From contig JAPLUJ010000670.1 in the NCBI GenBank assembly GCA_026397695.1, forward strand, positions 1 through 7,041: a stretch of DNA of 7,041 nt, written 5' to 3'. The notes beneath the pieces are model-generated. The model did not search any database, was not told the DNA's origin, and saw only the letters and a list, made by a program, of their open reading frames with translations. Shown here piece by piece: positions 1 to 6,300 of this stretch. Made by a program: the position numbers and the translations under genes. The stretch is from Verrucomicrobiota bacterium (lineage in GTDB: Bacteria > Verrucomicrobiota > Verrucomicrobiia > Verrucomicrobiales > Akkermansiaceae). Each line of letters starts with the position of its first letter. Positions within the stretch are counted from its first letter, which is position 1.

Positions 1-560
1 AGATAAACATCATAATTGTTTCAATCGCACTTCTCTTTGGATGTGGTGTTGCCACGTATAAGGAGTCCGTTCAGATCGATCTTGGCTCTGGAGTGCTTCG
101 GAAAGAGCGGAAGTCGTTATGGATGACTATCTATCGATCATCGCCCCAGCAGACGACGATATCCCAGGCACTTGGCGGATCGATTCAGCCCAGTAGATGG
201 CTGACGATCTGGGAACAAGGGTTTTCGTTGCTTCCTCGCATAATATCCAAACCTAGCTATCCGCGCTATATGTTCTGGGTTGGCAGAATCGGCGAGGAAT
301 TCAGCAATCACAAGGTAGCCGCCATCACAGCAAAGATGACCTTGAATGAGCTCGAAAAGACAAATCCCGGCGTTTTGACGAGACATTTGGAAAGATTCTG
401 GAATGAACTCGTAGATGAGTTTGACGATTCTTGGGACGATTCTGCAATCGAATCGGAGATTCCCCGCATCTGGCAGAAAGCAACCATCAACAAGCCGCGG
501 CATGCAACCAGCCGCCCTGTTTCGGAGATTCCACCAATGACCAATGACCAATCAAGATAG
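1..560 (+). CDS. Small anchored hypothetical protein, 5' end outside window
   Basis: The reading frame is open from base 3 to the TAG at 558-560, so the gene enters from the left and about 185 residues are visible. A GTG at 93 is the first usual start codon in frame. However, the 30 codons before it encode a hydrophobic run (IIIVSIALLFGCG) that reads as a signal peptide or membrane anchor, so the true start probably lies left of the window. The run ends in Leu-Phe-Gly-Cys (Cys codon 42-44), a loose lipobox with an unusual Phe at -2; lipoprotein or single-span anchor are both possible. The next stretch (about YKESVQIDLGSGVLRKER) and a Trp-rich segment resemble small anchored proteins common in Verrucomicrobiota, but I know no function. 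The C-terminal third is acidic (DEFDDSWDD). The last residues (MTNDQSR) are encoded by a heptamer repeat and are probably not part of the original fold. The gene converges on the radical SAM gene and is less GC-rich than it. Confidence 0.7.
   Translation, partial: INIIIVSIALLFGCGVATYKESVQIDLGSGVLRKERKSLWMTIYRSSPQQTTISQALGGSIQPSRWLTIWEQGFSLLPRIISKPSYPRYMFWVGRIGEEFSNHKVAAITAKMTLNELEKTNPGVLTRHLERFWNELVDEFDDSWDDSAIESEIPRIWQKATINKPRHATSRPVSEIPPMTNDQSR
534..552. repeat. Repeat block A: CCAATGA heptamers
   Basis: Two exact tandem copies of CCAATGA (534-540, 541-547) are followed by a partial CCAAT (548-552). The block lies inside the final codons of the left gene, whose stop is at 558-560. Because the period is not a multiple of three, each copy is read in a different frame. 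It is the first of five short repeat blocks in this gap. Confidence 0.8.
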
Positions 561-562
561 GA

Positions 563-590
563 GATCGAGGATCGTGGATCGAAGATCGAA
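563..590. repeat. Repeat block B: GATCGWR heptamers
   Basis: Four tandem heptamers are GATCGAG (563-569), GATCGTG (570-576), GATCGAA (577-583) and GATCGAA (584-590), starting two bases after the left gene's stop codon. They place four GATC sites exactly 7 bases apart. Read on the other strand, the unit resembles the ATCCAC-type unit of blocks C and E, so B looks like an inverted, diverged relative of them. Confidence 0.8.
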
Positions 591-607
591 GAGCATCCAC
601 AATCCAC
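567..607. terminator. Possible hairpin between convergent genes
   Basis: Bases 567-579 and 595-607 form an inverted repeat matching at 11 of 13 positions, with a 15-base loop. It arises because block B is an inverted relative of block C. In a transcript from the minus strand one of the two mismatches becomes a G-U pair, leaving a single U-U mismatch; from the plus strand it is a C-A mismatch. No T-run follows on either strand, so it is not a classical intrinsic terminator. The position, 7 bases after the plus-strand stop, would suit a transcript-end structure. Confidence 0.25.
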
Positions 608-625
608 TATCCCCAATCCACAATC
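594..625. repeat. Repeat block C: AATCCAC heptamers, short array
   Basis: The heptamers are CATCCAC (594-600), AATCCAC (601-607), TATCCCC (608-614) and AATCCAC (615-621), then a partial AATC. It is the same unit as block E, 90 bases further on. The block runs directly into a pyrimidine tract (625-639, TC-rich on the plus strand), a near copy of which also precedes block E. Confidence 0.8.
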
Positions 626-663
626 TCTTCTTCCTCTTCACCCATGACCTCTTCTTCCGCATT

Positions 664-689
664 CCTTGGCGTGCTTGGCGCCTTGGCGG
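664..689. repeat. Repeat block D: CTTGGCG units
   Basis: Three copies of CTTGGCG (665-671, 674-680, 682-688) are separated by two bases and then one base, followed by GTT. The sequence differs from the other blocks and its period is 8-9 rather than 7. From general familiarity, not a search, CTTGGCG or CGCCAAG words recur in intergenic DNA of several environmental phyla. Confidence 0.75.
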
Positions 690-713
690 TTAGAAATTCT
701 TCTCTTCCTCTTC

Positions 714-766
714 AATCCACGATTCACAATCCACAATCCACAGTCCACAATCCTCAATCCACAATC
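714..766. repeat. Repeat block E: AATCCAC heptamers, long array
   Basis: Seven consecutive heptamers run in strict phase: AATCCAC (714-720), GATTCAC (721-727), AATCCAC (728-734), AATCCAC (735-741), AGTCCAC (742-748), AATCCTC (749-755) and AATCCAC (756-762), then a partial AATC. Four copies are exact and the others have one or two substitutions, so the array is ageing or under loose constraint. There are no spacers, which excludes CRISPR. A pyrimidine tract (697-713) sits immediately before it and is similar to the one after block C. Confidence 0.88.
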
Positions 767-902
767 GCGGTTTCATTCGTGACTTTCCCGGACCGTGACA
801 CAGCGCAAGTCCCGGGCGGGTGATCGGATGGATTGCCAGGGCGGAACGGCACACGGTTACAGCTTGCGGATGGAAACCACAGCTCTCCATCAGGGTGCGG
901 TG

Positions 903-2387
903 TTAGTCCTCCACGGCCTTGGCACAGCGGCGGAAGTGATGGCCGTAGATGGCCAGTTTGACGGCCATTTGCAGCAGTCGCGGGCGGCGGAACAAGGTCC
1001 ACACCAGCAAGCGCCAATATTGGAACCGTTCACGACCAATGACCCCGAGGCCCACCGCAGAGCGAAGGAATGCGGCGAGGTTTTTGAGACTGAAGGACGA
1101 TGGCACTTTGGGCGGATGAAACTCGCGCAGGAAGGTACGCACGCGCCGGTAATACGGGCCCGGGGCGTAGATCGTGGCGATCAGGTTGCGGTAGCCGTCG
1201 CGCAAGGCCTGCACGTCCATGCGTGGCAGGAAATTGGTGGTGCCGTCGCTGTTGTTGCCACTGGACGGGCCTAGCAGACGTCCCTCGCGCTGCAGGCGCG
1301 CGAACAACTTGGTGCCCGGCAGCGCGGTGAGCATGCCGACCATCGCAGTGACGATGCCGCTGCTTTGGATGAACTCGAGCTGGCTGCGGAAAATCGCTAG
1401 AGTGTCGCAGTCGAAACCGACGATGAAGCCGCCCTGCACTTCCAGACCGGCCTGTTGCAGGCGCCGGATGTCACCTAACATATCGCGTCCGCGGTTCTGG
1501 CGTTTATTGCATTCCGCAAGGCCGGCTTCCACCGGGGTTTCGATGCCGATGAACACGGCGTCGAATCCCGCGCTGACGATTTGCCGGGTCAATGCCTCGT
1601 CGTCGGCCAGATTGATCGAGGCTTCGGTATAGAAGGAGAACCGTTGCCGGTGCGCGTGCTGCCAGGCGATGAGGGCCGGCAGCAAATCCTCGCGCAGTTT
1701 GCGTTTGTTGCCAATGAAGTTGTCATCGACGAAGAACACCGGCCCGCGCCAACCGGCGGCGGCCAGGGCGTCGAGTTCCGCCAGCACCTGCACCGCCGAT
1801 TTGGTGCGGCTGCGGTGGCCGAACTTCGCGGTGACGTCGCAAAACTCGCAATCAAAAGGACAGCCGCGCGAATACTGGATACACATCGAGCCATAGCGTC
1901 GCAGGTCCGCCAACCGCCACAGCGGCACCGGCGTATCCAGCAATTCCGGCAGGGTCGTCGTGGTGTAGGTGCGCCGGGTTTTTCCTGCTAGAAAATCGCG
2001 CAGGAATTCCGGCAGTGTCACCTCCGCCTCGCCCAGCACGAAATAATCCACGTCGGCGAAATCCGCGTGTTCGCTGGTGAACAAGGGACCGCCGGCCACG
2101 ATGGTCATACCCGCCGCCCGGCAACGTGTGATCAAGGCCCGCGCCGAGTCCCGTTGTGCGATCATCCCGCTCACGAACACCAGGTCAGCCCACGCCAGAT
2201 CCGCCTCGCGCAACGGCGCAACATTCAAGTCGATCAAACGCGCTTCCCAATCGGCCGGCAACATCGCCGCCACGGTCAGCAAGCCGAGTGGCGGCAAAGC
2301 GGCACGCTTGCGCACGAATTTAAGCGCATGCTTGAAACTCCAGAAAGTATCCGGAAATTCCGGATACAGCAATAAAACCTTTTTCAT
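903..2387 (-). CDS. B12-binding-domain radical SAM protein (HpnP-like, DUF4070-like)
   Basis: The product is a cytoplasmic enzyme predicted to cleave S-adenosylmethionine with a [4Fe-4S] cluster; its substrate is unknown. From ATG 2387 it is 494 residues. Residues 1-135 form a Rossmann-like cobalamin-binding-type domain (VLLLYPEFPD, LIDLNV, FVSGM, IVAGGP, FVLGEAE). The radical SAM core begins near 165 with cluster ligands Cys176, Cys180 and Cys183 (RGCPFDCEFCDV), then FFVDDNFIGNK (218-228), GIETP (281-285), GGFIVGFD (319-326) and ALPGT (355-359). The tail fits DUF4070. I see no DxHxxG motif, so cobalamin, if bound, is not held by that histidine. The family includes HpnP, the hopanoid C-2 methylase, but no hopanoid genes are present, so I give no symbol. 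ATG 2387 was chosen because related proteins begin with MKxxLLYPEFPDT. An in-frame ATG at 2483 has a better Shine-Dalgarno (AGGAG at 2493-2497, 9 bases away) and would add 32 residues. The family is clear; the specific reaction is not. Confidence 0.88.
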   Translation of the reverse strand: MKKVLLLYPEFPDTFWSFKHALKFVRKRAALPPLGLLTVAAMLPADWEARLIDLNVAPLREADLAWADLVFVSGMIAQRDSARALITRCRAAGMTIVAGGPLFTSEHADFADVDYFVLGEAEVTLPEFLRDFLAGKTRRTYTTTTLPELLDTPVPLWRLADLRRYGSMCIQYSRGCPFDCEFCDVTAKFGHRSRTKSAVQVLAELDALAAAGWRGPVFFVDDNFIGNKRKLREDLLPALIAWQHAHRQRFSFYTEASINLADDEALTRQIVSAGFDAVFIGIETPVEAGLAECNKRQNRGRDMLGDIRRLQQAGLEVQGGFIVGFDCDTLAIFRSQLEFIQSSGIVTAMVGMLTALPGTKLFARLQREGRLLGPSSGNNSDGTTNFLPRMDVQALRDGYRNLIATIYAPGPYYRRVRTFLREFHPPKVPSSFSLKNLAAFLRSAVGLGVIGRERFQYWRLLVWTLFRRPRLLQMAVKLAIYGHHFRRCAKAVED

Positions 2388-2488
2388 CCATGCAGCATAA
2401 CCCGTGTGCCGTCGGAATGCAAAAAAAGATTTGCGGGTGCCGGGTGGGAGCAGAACGATTGACTTCCCGTCCCGGAAGAACATCTCAT
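2384..2488 (-). promoter_or_regulatory. Possible 34-codon leader ORF overlapping the radical SAM start
   Basis: An ATG at 2488 lies four bases after AGGAG (2493-2497) and opens a 34-codon frame (MRCSSGTG to MLHG). Its TGA (2386-2384) overlaps the chosen ATG of the radical SAM gene (2387-2385) as ATGA. That is the classic arrangement for translational coupling, and the downstream ATG has no convincing Shine-Dalgarno of its own. The peptide has no recognisable domain. The same AGGAG could instead serve the in-frame ATG at 2483, making this ORF a coincidence. Confidence 0.25.
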
Positions 2489-2645
2489 GGCTCTCCTGTT
2501 GGCCGTATGAGCAAGCGCACGTGGATTCCTTTCCTGTGGATCATCGCGGCGATCGCGCGGGCGCATTGAGGGAAAACTCAAGCCAGGTTCGTGAAATCAG
2601 TGGTGGGAAATGCCGCTTCAGCCGGTTCCATTTTCGCATTTGGGT

Positions 2646-3365
2646 TTACTTTGCAGGTGGTGGTTTCGGCACCTGATCGACGAGTGTTGTGAGCAGCGGA
2701 GCCGTGCCGCCGGGTCTGATATGGACAATGAAAACCTGGCGGAATGCGTCGATATATTTCATCCTGCACTCATCGAATACCAGCCAGGAATCATTCTTTT
2801 TGTAGTAGAAGTTGGTCTGTGCCATGTTGTATGGGTTGAGTTTTCTGACCGCCGCCATACGGGTGATGATACCCGGCTTGCAGAGCAGCTTGTGCTCACC
2901 CGCCTCAACCGCCGTTTCGAACGGCACCAAGGCCAATATCCTGGATTCCCCCGGTGGAAACGCCGCGACTGAATCATCCATCAGGACCATGCGATAAGCA
3001 GGCTTGGAGTTCGCCGGGCCGGGTAAGATGATAACGATCACCCGCCGCATGTTTTTCGGGACGGCAATGCTCGCGGCGATGCTGGGTTCCGGATTTTTCG
3101 GATCCACCGCCGCAGTGTTGAAAAGGACCAACGATCCATTCACGGGAACCGTTGCTTGCGCTTTGCCGATTTCCTCGGGCACCAGGCACAATTTAACCAC
3201 ATTTCCTTTCACATCCTTCACATACAGCTCCGCCACGCCATGGGATGGATCATGCAGGAAAGCCCGCACACTCAGCGGTGCGGCGGACGGCTTCGCATCC
3301 TGAGCGTGCGCCAATGCGGACAACAGGAATGCGCAAATCAGATGCCGATAATTCCCAGTGATCAC
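2646..3365 (-). CDS. Exported hypothetical protein downstream of the pseudopilin-like gene
   Basis: The protein has 239 residues and a GTG start. Residues 1-21 look like a Sec signal peptide: NYRH, a hydrophobic LICAFLLSALAHA, and probable cleavage at AHA-QD. The mature part is predicted to be mostly beta strand. It has a segment YRMVLMDDSVAAFPPGE (124-140), a late SWLVFDECRMKYIDAFRQ (193-210) followed by a hydrophobic strand, and a proline-lysine tail (PKPPPAK). The pattern of DDS-x-x-x-FP followed by a short strand resembles small exported proteins I associate with Verrucomicrobiota pseudopilin clusters; no biochemical role is known to me. It begins 7 bases after the stop of the 1198-residue gene, so the two are almost certainly one transcript with coupled translation. 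A periplasmic or outer-surface partner of that protein is an inference from position only. The start region is odd: a three-codon frame ends on top of the GTG. Confidence 0.75.
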   Translation of the reverse strand: MITGNYRHLICAFLLSALAHAQDAKPSAAPLSVRAFLHDPSHGVAELYVKDVKGNVVKLCLVPEEIGKAQATVPVNGSLVLFNTAAVDPKNPEPSIAASIAVPKNMRRVIVIILPGPANSKPAYRMVLMDDSVAAFPPGESRILALVPFETAVEAGEHKLLCKPGIITRMAAVRKLNPYNMAQTNFYYKKNDSWLVFDECRMKYIDAFRQVFIVHIRPGGTAPLLTTLVDQVPKPPPAK

Positions 3366-3384
3366 GTATCCATTAGATTTCCTC
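3362..3384 (-). promoter_or_regulatory. Ribosome-binding site and stop-start junction between the two operon genes
   Basis: On the minus strand GAGGA (3384-3380) lies inside the last codons of the large gene. Six bases later its TAA stop shares a base with an ATG (TAATG, 3375-3371). That ATG opens only Met-Asp-Thr before a TGA (3364-3362), which overlaps the GTG start of the exported protein (3365-3363). The Shine-Dalgarno is spaced correctly for the ATG but 14 bases from the GTG, so the GTG probably depends on re-initiating ribosomes. Confidence 0.5.
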
Positions 3385-6300
3385 GCGTGACAGCCAGCGG
3401 AACGACACCAGTTTCACGCGGCGGCCGAATTTGGTGTTGATCACGGAGGAGGCTGTCACACCACCGGATGCGGGAGCGATGTCCGGCTCGAGATACTCGG
3501 GGATGCGTTGACAAACAGCCTCCGCATAAACGCGGATCAATCTATCACCGTTCTTCGACTCGCCGCAGACGCGGATGACGAAGGTGTCCGAGCGGACGGT
3601 TGCGGCGGGCTCCAGCACGCGCATCAGGTCGCCCTGGCAGATCCATCCGGGCGCACCCGCGGCGGGATTGCCGGTGACGACTGCCGGGGTTTTGAATCCG
3701 TAGAGGGTGGCATCCGCGATGTCGGCGGTTTGGATGGGAACTTGATTGGTGAACCTGTTGTTATTGATACCGGCCGCCTCGATCGCGGCCTCCAGCGCCC
3801 CGCGTTGGGTCAGCGCGCTGTTAGGTCCGATGCGGCGGTTCACGAATTCGGACAGCGAGAGGAACGGGCCGCGGGATTTCACCTCATCGACGATGCGGCG
3901 GGCGAGCGTGTCGAGTTCGCTATCCGTTAGCTGGCGGAAGCCGTTCCACCGGTTTTCCCGGCCCGCATCCGTGGCCTGATCGATGCCCGTATCGCTGGCC
4001 GTGGAATTGAGCAGGGACATCGGGAACAGGGGGGTGTTAGCCGAGGCCTGCTGGGTTTTCGCGCCATTGAGCAAGGACAGGATCGGGACGTTGCAGCCGC
4101 GCATGGATGCCAGTTTGGCCTTCCATGCATTCACGCTGGTGGAGTTCACGTTGAAGGGTCCGCGCACCATCTGATAGCACGCCGCATTCTGATAGGCGTC
4201 GTTTTTCGGCTTGCCCGCGGAATATAATTTTGCCGCCGCATCCTGTGCGGTGGTCCCCTCGGGCAGGCAGGGTTGGAAAGCCTGGGCGGCCAGGGTCCGG
4301 GTTCCGTCCATGAACCCGTTGAACACGTCGGCGGGCGGGGTGGTGCCATCGGTGGCGAAAGTCGAGAAGTAGAAGCCGTCATAAAGCGCGTGGTTCGCCA
4401 GCACCGAGTGGTCTAGCAGATTGTATCCATCCGGGCCTGCCTCCGAGACGCTGCCGGTGTTCATCAGCGGGGACGCCGTGGAATTTCCCACGGGTTGGAC
4501 GAAACCCGGGGCGAAGGGCGATGCCAGTGCATTGGACCTGCGGAAATCCGCGATCGTCTGCAGCGGCCCGACGGGCAGTTCCAGATAGCTGCCGGATTTC
4601 GTGCCGAGATTGGTCGTGTTGCCGGTGAGGCATCTTGTCCTGTTAGCGGCGTCGCTTTGCAACAGGCCGTTCAGACTGCTCATGGTGACCGGCTCGAGGC
4701 TCAACTCGTACGCCAGGGTGCCCAATTTGCAGTTATGCAAATTCGCCATGGCGATCGGCAGCGCGGGATTGTTGAACAGGAACGGCTTGCCGGCAAAACG
4801 ACCGTTGAGCAACGCGTTGCCCGCCACACTCGTGGTCGAGCGGACACCGGATTCGTTGACCCCTCCACTGGTCGTGCGGGCATAGGCGGAGAACAGTGCG
4901 AACGGCTTGCCGTTGGCGTGATTGCTGATCGGATCATTCCAGTCAACGAACGAATCCAAGCCGGTCGTATTATAGGTGAATGTTCTGAGCGTGTTTTGCA
5001 AATCCGTTAGTGATGGGTATTCGAAGCGGATGCCACCGTAGTCACGGGTGGTGCCGCCGATGCCGATTTTCACATTCACATCGAACGATGTGCTGCCACC
5101 CCTGGTGGGCACAGCCGGGCTGCTGATCACCTGAATGGCATTGCTCTGCGGATCCGCTCTGTTGCAATCCATGGTAGCTGTGCCATTGGGATCGATCCAG
5201 TCGAGATCCAGGCCGATGAACGGCCCGGTATATCCCGGCTTGGCCTTGATCGACCGACTGAGGGCATTGGCATAGTCGAAAAAATACGAGCCGCTTCCGT
5301 CCAATCCCTCCCCACCGTGGCCGAAGCATGCTTGTGGATCCAAATAGGGAGAGCAGAGGAGGGTTTGGCCGGGGCGCATGATGATCGGTCCGCTTTTGGC
5401 CTCGTTGCTTTCAGCATCCGCTGCAGCCTGATATGACGCATCCGTCCCCCAACTGGTTTTGCTTCTATCATAGTCGCTCCAATTCGCGATTTTCATCACG
5501 ATCGGTTTTCTGATCATCCCCTCCGCAGCGAATGGGGCGTAGAGCCAGTTAAAAGGAATGGGAACCGGTCCATTGGTGTGAGATCCGACCGTGAATTGAA
5601 ATCCGAGCGGCATGCTTTGGAAACCCACCTCCATGATATCAAATGATAGATTGACGTTGTAGGGATTGTGCAGGGTCACGAGCGGGGTATACATCAAGTG
5701 GACCTTGGTATCATTGGGGCCGCCCCAGTGGTTGTTGCGCGAGACCATGCTGAACAGGACTTGCATTTTTAGAATGACCGGGACGGGCGCGAACTCGGAC
5801 GGCGGTGCCGGCGGGCTGCCGATGGCCGGCATCGGCAGGTTCGCCGAGGGCGGCTGGGAATAGGTCGGGGTGGTGTTGATGCTGGTGATTTTCCTGAAAC
5901 TATTGTAATAGGATGACAGGATGCTCCATTTGGGATCTGATAGGCCGGTGATGCCGTGGGTGGATTGATACAAGCCCTTGTTAGCATATTCCGGCGGCAG
6001 GGCGGCCGCCGCGCTGGAGGAGGCGCCCACCTCGAAGATGGATGACAAGTCGCGCTTGAGTCCGCCCTTGCGCACATCCGCCAGCACTCCTAACGAGTAG
6101 GGCGTCACGTCATTGCGGAATTTCCTGATAGTCTCCCTGGGCGTATTCTGGTCGCCGAGCAATTCGACCTGGCCGAGACTGGTGATCTTGGGCGCGCCTT
6201 CCTTGGCTTGGGTGTATTCCGGTCGCGTCGCATCCTTGGGCAGGAACTTCAAGGCTTGATCCATGACTGCGACATCCGGCCGGTGGCCCGCCAGCAAGGC

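Larger units (their letters stand above)
561..902. other. Intergenic gap between convergent genes
   Basis: These 342 bases separate the stop of the left gene (plus strand) from the stop of the radical SAM gene (minus strand). Bases 563-766 are largely repeat blocks B to E plus two TC-rich tracts. Bases 771-902 are non-repetitive and hold no ORF, RNA or hairpin-plus-T-tract terminator that I can support. The short minus-strand frame across 690-890 has no recognisable features and reads through the repeats, so I do not treat it as a gene. Confidence 0.7.

Noticed and set aside
138..551. Minus-strand 137-codon frame opposite the left gene
   Set aside because: It mirrors the plus-strand frame, which has the more protein-like sequence with a hydrophobic anchor and acidic tail; the reverse product has no recognisable features.
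563..590. GATC cluster as a Dam/SeqA-type origin signal
   Set aside because: The spacing is fixed by the heptamer repeat, no replication gene is present, and the units look like diverged relatives of the AATCCAC repeat.
714..766. CRISPR-like array
   Set aside because: The units are 7 bases with no spacers and no cas genes are in view; it is a plain tandem repeat.
795..1274. Plus-strand 159-codon frame overlapping the radical SAM 3' end
   Set aside because: It is largely antisense to a well-supported enzyme, and the part outside the enzyme gene shows no motif.
2549..2556. GCGATCGC octamer palindrome
   Set aside because: A single copy in GC-rich DNA; no repeat or regulatory context supports a function.
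2566..2581. TTGAG / CTCAA hairpin between the exported protein and the radical SAM gene
   Set aside because: Only a 5-base stem with no T-run on either strand; too weak to call a terminator.
4495..5010. Plus-strand 171-codon frame inside the large gene, and similar long antisense frames
   Set aside because: Long antisense frames are common opposite GC-rich genes; the composition is low-complexity Arg/Gly/Ala and no domain is seen.
3820..5985. Recurring GTTAG words (GCTAAC on the coding strand) in the large gene
   Set aside because: They fall in different codon phases and protein contexts, with no spacing pattern; probably chance or codon-pair preference.
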